Assembly: GCF_047511655.1 (NCBI RefSeq)
Contig: NC_133392.1
Coordinates: forward strand, 90,947,042 to 91,011,041
Reading direction: 5' to 3'
Origin: Castor canadensis
Taxonomy: Eukaryota; Chordata; Mammalia; Rodentia; Castoridae
Length of the DNA stretch: 64,000 bases
Both the position numbers and the translations under genes were made by a program. Under the pieces are notes generated by a model. The model worked only from the letters and a program-made list of their open reading frames with translations, had not been told where the DNA came from and searched no databases. Positions 25,801 through 37,800 of the stretch are shown one piece after another (the first letter of the stretch is position 1; each line of letters begins with the position of its first letter).

Positions 25801-28800
25801 TAAGAAGTGTGTGTGAAAAAGAGATCACACTTACGTTATATTGTGTGTATGCATGTGTGTATCTATATATGTAGTTTTTAAAGGTTTTTTTGGTAAACAT
25901 TTGGTGCTGGCTAATTTTCCCTATTTATTGGGTTCCAATAAAAAAAATTCACTCCTGATAAGGAGACCCCCTGGATGTTTATTCTTATTTCAGGATACAA
26001 TGTAAGGCAGGGAGAACAAGCAAGTGTTTATCAGGAGAAGGTGGATGCTTGGTGACAATGGCTGACTGTGCCATCATCCAGGTAAAGGTAAAGCAAGCCC
26101 TGTTATTCTTTTTGTGTGTGTATGATACCACTGGGGTTTAAAATAAGGGCCTTGTGCTTGTTAGACAGGTGCTCTACCACTTGAGCCATGCTTCCAGTCC
26201 TGAGCTCTGTTAATCTTTCACATACTTTGATCCTGCAAATCTTGGTGGACAAACTTGTAGGTAAGCGTTCTATGAGAATTCTTGCAGAGCTGGATTAATT
26301 GAATTCTGTTGTATCCTAGTTAGAGTAAATATTTATGTAGGTCATTTTTTAAAAGCATTCTTAAAAGTCACACGTAGGCTGGAGGTGTGGCTCAAGCAGT
26401 TGAGTGCCTGCTTTGCAAGCATGAAGTCCTGAGTTCAAACCCCAATCCTACCAGAAAAAAAAAAGCCAAATGTGATTTCAAAAAATACATACAATTTCTA
26501 AATATTAAAACAACATGCATTAATGCTTCACAAAGTAATCAATTTTGAACACAATTAACTTGAAACAAAAAAGCTTTTTTTTGTGGCATTAGGGTTTGAA
26601 CTCAGGTTCTCACACATGTTAGGCAGGTGCTCTACCACTTGAGCCACCCTGCCAAACCCTTTCTGTGTTGGGTATTTTCAAGATAGGGTCTTATTAACCA
26701 TTTGCTCGGGATGACTTTGAACCACAATCCTCCTGATCTCTACCACCTGAAGAATTAGGATTACAGGCATGAGCCACAATGCCTGGCTTTGAAACGAAGA
26801 ATTTAAAAAATGGATTTAGACTTAGTTAATATGGATTATTTCTTTCCTAAAGGCCACTAGGGTGGTTAGCCATTGGAAGTGGTAATTTTTCCAGTTGTAG
26901 GAGCAAAAGGAATTTGCCCTCCACTTTCTGGAGGTTTGTTCTCTGACATTTGTATTAGTTGAAATAAATGGATGCTAGAGATACTACCAGGAGAGAAAGC
27001 ACTCATGTTTATTACGTGCGTGGGGCATCACGATGTGTATATACCCTTCTCCATTGGGAAGAAGGACTGGTGAGGATGTAAGCACTTTGAGAGGAAGAGT
27101 GTGATGGTTAATCTTGGTGGTCAGTTCGACTGGACTGGAAAATTGGTAAAACACTTCTAGGTGTGCTTGTGAGGGTGTTTCTCGGGAAGATTGGCATGGG
27201 CATCCTGTGAACTGCGTGGGGAAAATGTTCCCTCAGTGTGGGCATCACTGTCCAGTAGGTTGGGGGCCTGCAGAAGGGAGAAGCTTGTTCTTCTATGCTT
27301 GGTGGGTGGTTTTTTTTTTTTTGCTTTGCTTTGTTTTTTAAACTGCTGTTAACCACTGACTTCGGATTCCAGGTTCTTCAGCCTTTGAGCAGAACTTAAG
27401 TGGCTCTCCAGGGCGTTCAGGCTTTTGACCTCAGACTAGGGTGCATTGTTCTCTCTCTCTTGGGTTTCTCCAGCTGAGCACCTATATTTCCCTGGCTCTT
27501 CAGGCTGCAGATGAACATTGTGGGACAATCTAGACTCTGATCACATGAGCCAATCTAGTAAAGCCGCTCTTATAATGACATGTGTTCCATTGGTTGTGTT
27601 TCTCTAGAGAACTTTAACACAGTCAATAAATGAGATATAGGGGAGGTAAATGGACCTGAAGAACTTACAATATCCCAGGACAAATCTCCTCTGTGCTCTG
27701 GGTGTGAGGTCAACTCTAATCTTTCCTATGAGTTATTCTTCCCTGTTTGATGACATTATAGGGAAAGGGCTCATGACAATTACGTTCCTCTAAAAGAATT
27801 TCTCTTCAGTAAGGGAACAGCAGCGAAAGTCCTTCTCTGCCCTTCCAGACAGACAGGAGGTGTGAAGTCAGAGTGACCTTGGCTCTCAGCCTGCTTCTGC
27901 AGTTCAAGGTACTCAGCATATCACGGTGGCATACTTTGAGATTTTTTTCTTGACCCCAACACATGCTACTTGGAAATGTTGACAGAGCCCAACAAGGTTC
28001 TCTTTTGAAGGGGTACTTGTGTTTTGACATTGTTGCTATTAGTGTAAAGCAATGAATTAAGATAACTTTTCTGATGGTTGGAGGTGAGGGCTTTTTCTCC
28101 CCCTGGTAAATGGTAAAGCTCACATTCCAACTTGATTTTCTTTTCTAGCTTGTTTGGTTTGGATTAGGTAACCAGTTGGTGGTTGCTTTCAAAGAAGACA
28201 ACCGTGTTGCTTTTAAGCATTTGTTTTTGAAAGGATATTCTGGTGTAGATGAGGATGACTACAGCTGCAGTGTATACACTCAAAAGGACACCTATGACAG
28301 CATCTTTTTTGCTATTAATCAAGTAAGTGCTTAGTTGAAAATGACCTGTTCTTGATACTTGACCTTGTTGTCTTAACAAACAAGCCAAAATTATACATAT
28401 ACTAAAATATTCAAATGTAAATTTTGCATTGTCTTCCAAAAGTTGTTATTATTTCTGGAGCTCCACAATAGAGTTTGTCTATTTTGATTTTTTTTCTGTA
28501 AGATTTATTTTTTAAATTTATTTCTTCAGACCCACTACATTTGGGAGATTATCTCAGATCAAATAGCAAGAGATTTATATGCTCAGACTTGATGAAGATT
28601 TGAGACCCGATCTAAGAGTCTGTGTACAGCTCAATTTTGCTGTTTTACCGTTCATAATCCTTCCTGAATCTTGAGAATATGGAATATAATATAGTTATAT
28701 CAGACAAGTATAAGAAAGCAGATTGGTAGAGCTGAAGAAAGCATTTAGGGGAAAGAGACTGTTCTTGCTTTTTTTGTTTTGTTGTTTTGGTGGTATTGGG

Positions 28801-31800
28801 GTTTGAACTGAAGGCCTCACACTTGCTAGGCAGGCACTCTATAGTCTCCAGCCCATTTTGCTCTGGTTATTCTGGGGATAGAATCTCACTTTTTCCCAGA
28901 CAGGCCTGGACTGCTCTCCTGTTTCCTGCCATCACTGAGATAACAGGCCCATACCAGCTCACCCAGCTTCTTCCCATTGAGATGTGGTTTCACAGGCATT
29001 TTGGCCAGGCTGATCTCAAACTGCCTGATCTCAACTTCCCAAGCTGCTACAATTACAGGCATAAACCAGCAGCAACCAATTTGTTCTTAATGTTTTGGGT
29101 TTTTTTTTTTTCTGTCATTCATTCAAAAATATTTGAGTTCCTGGTATGTAAGAAGTACTATTCTAGACATTGGGGGTATAGCAATCCCTGCCTTCCTAGA
29201 GGGGAGAGCTAGACAAGTGAAATGTGCAGTATCGAATGCCAGCTCCCTAAAATACTATCCCCAAAACATGTTGCTAAGCAATGCTGGACGTCTCACTTGC
29301 TGTGGTAAATGAAGCTGCCTCAGCCAGTCACATTGGGGGTCCTTTAATGTGGAAGAACTTTGATTACAGTTGGGTAAGGAGATTGATGAACACAACAAGG
29401 GATGGGGGAACAGCTTCAAAGACTCTTAGAGTAGTTATCAGATTAAATTTTCAAATTGTTCTCCATCTGTATGAGGTCTTGGCTGCTCCTAAAATAAGCA
29501 ATACAGTTATTTGCAAATTTTGTGTCCCTGGGTAAAAGGTTCCTGGAAAAAAAAAAAAGCTCCACCTGTGAAGATGGGGCGGGGGGGCGGAGTGAAGCCC
29601 TGGTGGTACAGCTAGCCAAATAGTAAAGTTGAGTGAACGTAAGCCGGTGGTAGCAAACCATGGCGTGCGGATGGTTTGGGTCCAAGAACTGCTAAGGAGT
29701 AAAACCTGGAAGGAGTTAAGGAGCATCTGAGCATGGGATGGATATTTGCCAATTTTTACTTATCTACATCTTATATTTGTATTTTTAATTGACAGATACA
29801 ATTATACTTTATGTATTACATGGTACAATGTGGGATTTTGATGTTTGCATTTTTTCTTGACACACCTCACTGGGGTGGTGATATTTGGGGCCTAATAAAG
29901 TGAACTGAGCAGGTAGATACTGAAGTTCCAGTAGAGAGAACAGCCCAGGCCAGAGGCAGAAGCTCCAGGAACTGCCTGGAGGACAGTGTGACTTGGGGCC
30001 AAAGCCTGTGATAAAGTCTGAGAGATAAGACAGGGCCTTGGCTTGCACTGAGGGAGGGGGAGCGTGGTTAGCACATCTTTTTGGTGTGGGGCTCGGTGAG
30101 GCAAGGTGTCCCACACAACCTGGCCCAAGCTTCTGTGCACTGTCTTACATTGCCAAGTGTGGCTGAGCAACACGATATAACAATAAAAGGTAGCTCAAGG
30201 AGCTTTTCAAGCGCTGTGACTTCTGATCAAACTTTTAAAAGCTCACCTGTGCTTTTATTTAACTATTATTTTAATTCTTCATTTTAAAAATAGTACCGTC
30301 TTCTAAAGAACAGTTCCCTGGCAACCCTTGACTATGGACCAAATGAAGACAACAGAATTGGCTTAAAAGTCTGTAAGCAGCATTACAAGAGGGGGACCAT
30401 GTTCTCTTCTAACGAGACCCTGAATATTGACAGTGACATTGAGACAGGTAACTCAGTGATAATCTTGTCATACGCCTTTGTCACCTTCTGTGGTTCTGTG
30501 GTAAGAGTAAGAACAGCCCCCGTGTGCTAGCAACTCAAATGGGACAGCTTGCCTATGCGAGAGGGGACCTGTTCCAGGCTGTCACTTTTCCTTTTGCCTG
30601 CAAATGCTTTGGCTCAAGAAACCAGGTGGCCCTGGGATGGGACAACTCAAAATTGGGGTAAAAGCCCAGATGTTTGTGTTGGTTTAGTTTTTTCCCCCAT
30701 CAAGAAGTGATTAGGCTTTTGGGGAAAAAAATGTGTGCATGGGTATCAAATGAAATAGTGTAGGTAAAAATCCTGTACCCTTGTTTTTCTTATGTGTAAA
30801 ATATGTAAGTGTTCTTCAAAGATGAATTGTGATTAAGATCTAGTTGTCACTTATAGGAGATCACTTGGCCAAAAGTTAACACTAGCTAATTGTATAGGAT
30901 TAGTTTGTGCCTTTCTCTCAAGAATGCCCAAAACACCATAGGCAAATGTAAAGGGCCTGATTTAGGACTTTGAGAGTTTTGTTATTCATTCAACAAACCC
31001 AAGGCATTCACTGTTTCCTACAAAGATGAATCCATACTGGCTCCTCAAGTAACTAACAGTCCAAGAGCAGAAGTCCTGGTAGCAGTTTAAATTTGGAGTG
31101 GACTTTATTGAGTGAGGGCATCACACAGTTCATTTGGCTGCATTTCCAACTATCTGATTTTAAGGTGCCTTGGGAACACAGAGGAGGATACCCTCCTCTG
31201 TGGCTTTACCTGTTTGCTCAGGCTGCCTGTTCAGAATCTGCGTGAAAAATTGTGTTCCATGCTCTTAACCCTGCATGAAGCAGCCCCTCGGTCACACATG
31301 TGGGGCCCACAAGTGGCCTGGCTCACAGGCTGCTGTCAGAGACCCTCTGGTGGAGACTTGCTTGGTTCAGTAGCCAGGAACACCAAAACGCCACTGGTGT
31401 GACTGCCTGGAGGCTTCTGCTCACTTGCGACCTACTTGGTCACTGGCCTACGAGGACAATCGTGGCTCACTCTTAACCTTTAACCTGGGCGCTCAGCCAT
31501 GTGCCTCCCTGTGGGTGATTCTTTTTGACAGTGGGGATGAGATCTGGTCCCATCACCTTCTGCTTCACCCAAGCCCTAGTCATTTGCCCTATTAAAAATG
31601 TGTCACTCGAAATGAATGCAACCATACAACTGTTTTCCAGTGATTCATTCGCTGTTTTTCTCAATTAACTCTTCTTGGAAAATTGGTCAAAGAAATGTGG
31701 CCAAAGTCAATATCAGTGGCTAGGCAGGATGGGCAGGACCAGAGAGCAGCATTTATTTAATCCTCTGACCACTGGACAGTGGTGCCATTGTTCATTTACT

Positions 31801-34800
31801 TTCTATAAAAGATGGAATATTTTTGAGTGACTGCAAAGAGGTTGATTATTAATCTGACTTTCTTTTAAAGTCTCTTTTAGATTGCTTAAGTAGCCTAATT
31901 GTAATCCTTGACCTGATTAAGAATAAGTTGTCAAAGGGAATCTTTCAGTCATCAAAATGTATAAAGAAAGATTTAAAAAATACTTGATACTTAATTTTAA
32001 GCCCTCTTTTCCTGGCTCCATTGGATGGTGTGAATATGAACTCAGTTTGACTTCTCTGAGGTAGCGTAACGGTTTGAGTAGGTGAATTGGTAGAAACTCC
32101 TGCACTAGCTACTCAAAGTTTTGCATTTTCTCTACTCTTAAGAGAATTGGCCTTTGGTGTGCAAAATGCAGAGATCTGGCTACATGTCCTGCTTTCCTGG
32201 TGTCCAGTCGCACAGCTGATTAAGTTGATCGAGCTAAGGGTTTCCCTTAACTCATGCTGACGGGTATGAATTCTTCCATTTCTGCCTCTAGCAGTATAGT
32301 TTTCCAATTCAGCTTTATTGAAAGGAGTGTTGTGAATCCTGTCAGAAAGTTTTCCCCAACAATTAAGTGACTGCTGTTTTAATACAAGTTTAGTATCCTT
32401 CATCCAGAATTCTTAGGACCAGAAATGTTTCAGATTTTAGATTTTGGAATTTTTGTAACTGGATAATACAAAAGATATCTTGGGGAGGGGACCCAAAACT
32501 AAACATGAGATTCGTTTGTGTTCCACATACATCCTAGGCACATAGCCGGAAGGTGATTTTACGCAGCATTTTTAGTCAGGTGTGGAATTTTCCATTTGTG
32601 AGCGTCAGATTTTGTGTGCATTTCAGTTCCACAACTGAATTATGGGTGTTGACTCTGTCTACTGCTTTATTTTCTGTGATACAGTTTAGTTTCTTATGTT
32701 CTTCTTCCCACGTGTTCTTAGCACGGGACACGGTGGCCATGCATCCTTGTCCTGCTGTTGTGACACACACATGTCAAATCTGTGCTCACTCTTCTTCAAC
32801 CAGCGTATTCATGTGGGTGAGGAAGTTGTCGTTCTAAGTATCAGTTTGTTCTGCTGGGGGCTTTTGCCATCCTTTAAAAAAAAATCTGTTTTGCTGCCAC
32901 CAGGCCTGGCTACTTGGTGGCCTCAGTTCTCAGTAGCAATGACTGTAGTGCGGGGTCAGCCAGATTTCAGAGACTTCTGAATACTGAGAAAACATGAAGC
33001 GCTACAATTACAAAATAATACAAAACTTGAACAAGTAGACTTTTATAAGGCAAGTTTTGTAAATAATATAAAATTAGCAACAAAATTCTGTCATATTTCT
33101 CTGAGTTTAAGATGCATCAATTAAAAAAACCTCAACTGCTTTAGAGATGTTTACTTATTTTTTATTTTTAAATTATTTTGGAGACAAGGTGTCACTGTGT
33201 AGCCCAGGCTGGCCTTAAAGCAGCCATTCTGCTGCCTCAGCATCCCAAGTGCTGGGATTACAGGCATACGACACCATGCCTGGCTTCAGAGATGTTTGAA
33301 GTGGAACCATATGCATCTCAGAGTGAATGAAAGACAGGAAAAGAGGGCCAGGACAATGTCTGGCACATGGGTCTTGAACATGTTACTTCTTTCAGACTGT
33401 AGTCATTCATTTCCATCAGTTGAATCTATTTATTTATTTTTTTTTTTACTTTACCTCAGAATAAGAATGTTAGAGGCAGAAGGACCTTAATCCTTATACA
33501 GTTGAAAAACTGTTGCTCAGTCAAGACAGGTGCCGAAGCCCAGGTCCTGTAATGGCTTAACAACCTACAAACAGCAGGTGCTGGCTATTCAAATACCAGC
33601 AACTGTCATCCCTGGGAGCCTGAGAGAAAGGCAGTCTCAGACCCACCCTTGGCCTACTGAATACAAATGTGTGTCGTGTTGCATCTTAATGGTCAGTGAT
33701 TCCTGACCATTACTGTTTCTTTTTTTCAGTACAAGGGAATTAACCAGGGCCTCAGGGCCTCTTATTTGCTGCCATTTGAGCCATGCTGCAGGTCCTTTTG
33801 TTTTTTTGTTTGTTTTTCAGCTTCGGCCTCATTAATTTTGCCCCAGCTAGCCTCAAACTGTGATCCTCTGCCTCTGCCTCCAAACAGGGCTCTCTAACCA
33901 GAGACCTTTGACTTCACACAGGTCTTTCTTTCTTTCTTTATTTGCTTACTTATTTTTGGTTTTCTGAGACAGGGTCTCACTGTGTAGTCCAGATTGGCCT
34001 AGAACTCAGGATCCTCCTGCCTTAGTCTCCTGAGTGCTGGGACTACAGGTGTACATTACTATACCAGGCTACACAGACCTTTTTCTTTCTTTAATGACTT
34101 CACATTTCCCACTGTCCATTGCCACCTCTTGACGTCAGTGCCTTCTAGACACATCTTAGACACCCTTGTCCACAGTGTCACTCCCTTACAGAATCTGTAA
34201 AGGTGCTTGCCTCTCCCTTCCCACCTGGATTCAGTCAACTGACATCCATCCCTAGCCTCCTCCATCCCATGCCCTGTGTCTCAGTAACTGGTGCTTCCAA
34301 GAGAGTTCTGCCACCACACTTCAAAGCTCTTTGCTTTGCTTCTCTCTTTTCCTCTCACCCTGTCACAGAGGAGCGCAGAGAGGGGCCACAGTTCACTTCC
34401 CCAGGTCCAGCTCCTTTAGCCTCTGAGAAATCATCGACTTTCTCTGGAGCACCCAGACATAGGCCTCTCTCCCAACCTCCAGACTCCCCACGTATTCACC
34501 TGGCTGTTTGCCAACTCTCCAGTGCTATCTAGTAGGGACTTCAAATCTGCTGTGTCCAAACCAGAATGTTTCATACTTTCCCTATCTTCCTGGCCCAAGC
34601 TGTTTAATTCTTTGGCTTCCCCATTTTGGAAGACAATAGCAACATTTTCAGCTGTAATATCCCCAGTCTCTCAAGCCCTGTATTTGAATTTGTTACTTTC
34701 TCTCTTTCCCCTGCCACCACTGTAACCCAAGCCACTCCTTGCTTGGACTGTCCTCCCTGCTTCTGGTCTCATTTCTACCACCCTCCTCTCCTGCTCCCAC

Positions 34801-37800
34801 AGCAACCAGCGTGCTACTTTGAAAAATGTAAATTGGGTCATATCACTTCCTGGCTTCAAAATTATTAGTGGCTTCCTATTCCATTTGGAGCAGAATCGAC
34901 AATTCCCTGTGGGAACAGCTACCTGCCTGCCACTCCACGTTCCCCACAGCTCTGTCCCCAGTTCTCCTCCATTCCAGCCTCCTTTCTGCTCAGGGAATAA
35001 GCCAGGCTCTTTCTTGTGAGGAGTCCTTTCTGCTCTCCCCTTGTATCTATGCACAGTTACCACTTTTTCTTTCAGGGAAAACTGTTTCAGTTCAAACAAT
35101 TTCAGCATCTTGAAAGTGATTCTTTGACCACTTTCCTAAGGTAGGGCTGTCCACTCAATCACCTTATCTTCATTCCCTTTTCTGCCCACACTATGGAATG
35201 ACCTTGCATTTGTTTTCTACGTATTGTTGAAGACGAGCTCCATGTTGGCAGTTATCATGTCTGTCTGGTTCATTGCCCAGCACAGCGCCTGGCCTTCAAA
35301 AAATATTTCCTGAAGAAATGAATGAGTCCAGAAGGGAGCTTGGGGCTTTGATGTTCTAAAACACATGTTCTGCTGGGCTTGGTGGTGCACATCTGTAATC
35401 CCAGCTACTTGGGAGGAAGAGGCAGGAGGATCATGAGTTTGAGGCCAGCCCTGGTAAAAGTAGCAGAGAGACCCTGTCTCAAAAACAAAGAAAAGGCTGG
35501 TGGAGGTGGAAGGGCATAGCTCAAGTTGTAGAGTACTTGCCTTGCATGTGCAAAGCCTGCAAAAACAAACAAGTAAGCAAACAAACAAAATACGCTCAGA
35601 GATCAGCCTCAGTTGAGCTCAGGATATAGATCCACAAACAGGTGGATTTAAAATTTGGATAGAAATCAACCAGCTGTGTGGCCTCAGGGAAGTTTCTTGG
35701 CCTCTCAGTACTTTGCTTTGTTCACCTGTAGAATCTCACAGGTTGCTTTGAGGATTAAGCGAACAGTACATTAAGGGAGAAAACCCGCAAGGCTTCCACA
35801 TCATCTGTATTGCTCTGTGCTGCTCTGAGTTGTCTGTTCAGCTCTGTGGCCCTGTGTTTGGTCCAGCATGCCTAATTTTTATTATATACAAATGTCTCCC
35901 ACATACTGGGGCATGCTTCCAGTGCTGGCTGCATGGTGGGCAGTGAGTGTTAACAAGGTGCAACACAGTTGGACTCTTGCTCTTGTATTCCTGTACATAT
36001 TCTTATAATAAACAGTTGAGGGGTTAAGTGAACAAATAAGGAGTCACAGTTGTGGGATGACACTGAAGGAATGAGCGTGGCTGTCCTGGAAGGCCTTCTG
36101 GGTGCAAGGCCTGCACTAGGCCCCAACTTCTCCATGTCAGACTGTCTAAAGGTACACCCTAGTCCAGGAGAGTCAGCCTGGCTGGAGTCACACCAGTTCT
36201 GCCACCAGGTCACGGTGCCCATGGCAGGCCTGGCCTCCAGACCTCCTACTTCTTGCCCTGGAAAGCAAGGGCATCGGGATACACACTATCAAGACTAATC
36301 TTTATGGTTCTGCTTAGTTGATGGCTTATAATTTGTTTTTACCCCATGCTATATGAGTCCCTTTCTCTTTATTATTTTTTTATTTTGAAAGAGTCAAATT
36401 TAGCAGAAAGGTTACAGAACAGAACAAAATAGCCTGTATCTTTTTTCATTGTTCCCCAGATACTAACCTTATTTTTTTTTAAATCACTGTTCACAACTGC
36501 TGTTACCATTCTTCCTATATGTAAATATTTCTCCTGAAAGCATAGACATGCTGTTTCTTTTTTTTTTTCTTTCTTTCTTTTTTTGGAGGGGGTGTGGATA
36601 CTGGGGTTTGAACTCAAGGCTTTGTGCTTGTGAAGCTAGTGCTCTGCCACTTGAGCCATGCCTCTAGCCCTTTTTGTTTTGGCTACTTTGGTGATAGTCT
36701 GGCCATTTTTCTCCCCTCAAGCTGGCCTGGACTTCAGTCCTATTTTGAGTTCTTTTAGTGGCTGAGTAACGGGTGTGTACCACTATGCCCAGCTTTATTT
36801 CCCCCATTGAGAGGGGGACTCCAACTTTTTGCCCAGGCTGGTCTGGAACCACAATCCTCCCAATCTTAGCCTCCCAAGTAGCTGAGATTACAGGCGTGAA
36901 TCATCAGTGCCTGGCTGACATGCTGTTTCTTTACCTCTAAATATGTCAGGGTGTATTTTCCCCAAACAAGAACATCTTGCTAACGTAAGTATGGTGTTCA
37001 AAATGACAAATTCACACTGACCCAGCACTGTGCTCTTCACATCTTATCAGTTATCCTGTTGTTCTTGATAACCAAAGAAAAATTGCCCCCGCCCCAGGGT
37101 CCTGTTCAAAATCATGTATTGCATTGGGTTGTCATGTCTTTTCTGCTTTCTTTTAATCTGGAGCAGATAAGGTTGCTCGGATTTATTGTTTTTCTTTTAT
37201 AATCTTGACATTTTTATTTACTTTGCCCTTTTTCTTTTTTTTGAACTGGGGACTGAACCTGGGGCCTCATGCATGCTAGGCACACGAGCGACACCCCCAG
37301 TGTGATGGTGACATTTTTAAAGGGAAGAATATCCCTCACTGTTTCTTCATGACTGGACTGAGGTTATGCATTTGGCACAGAAATGCCATGCAAGCTATGT
37401 GTCCTCAACGGCTGTGGCAGGAGGCACATGGGGTCATCTATGTCATGACTGGTGATGTTAACTTTGGTCACAATTAGTGTAGTGTCTCCCAGGTTCCCCA
37501 CTGGAAGGTTACTGCTTTTTTGGTTGTGATTGTGACTATTTTGGGGAGATATTTTAAGACTGTCTGAGCATCCCTGGTTTTCACCTCTAATCCTTGCCTG
37601 AAACAGTCATTGCCCTTCTTCCTTTGTCCTAGACTGTGTCGTCTTAGACCTGCAGGTGCTGTCCGGGAGCCCTCCAGACCAGATACAGCCCTCTTTCTTC
37701 AGGCTGGAATTTTATCGGTAAATACGTTTTCAAGTCTCCTTTCCCCAGAGATGAGGGTGGGGGAGGGGGAGTAGAATAGCAAGACTATGACTATTCACAC

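Larger units (their letters stand above)
20727..28148 (+). other. MCOLN2 intron 2 (7.4 kb)
   Basis: Bounded by GTACCT and TTTTCTAG. It holds SINEs, MIR and L2 remnants, and an LTR-like repeat, listed separately. I see no further exon. The frame from exon 2 runs 68 codons into the intron by chance. Confidence 0.85.
28323..30293 (+). other. MCOLN2 intron 3
   Basis: Contains a multimeric SINE, a short old L1 tail and an L2-like stretch. The acceptor AAAATAG has a poor pyrimidine tract right at the site, but T-rich sequence lies just upstream. Confidence 0.85.
30448..37632 (+). other. MCOLN2 intron 4 (7.2 kb)
   Basis: Bounded by GTAACT and TCCTAG. It holds B1 and composite SINEs, a DNA-transposon remnant, L2 and MIR remnants. 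From 30500 to 32380 I see no clear repeat and no exon. Confidence 0.85.

Noticed and set aside
25674..25900. Overlapping open frames on both strands
   Set aside because: They come from GA-rich and GT-rich low-complexity sequence.
26377..26465. A tRNA gene
   Set aside because: The A and B boxes are those of an ID-type SINE. There is an A-tail, no complete cloverleaf, and many similar copies in the window.
34203..35113. Cluster of open frames on both strands as a possible gene
   Set aside because: The region reads as an L2 3' remnant. The frames overlap each other and have no splice or domain support.
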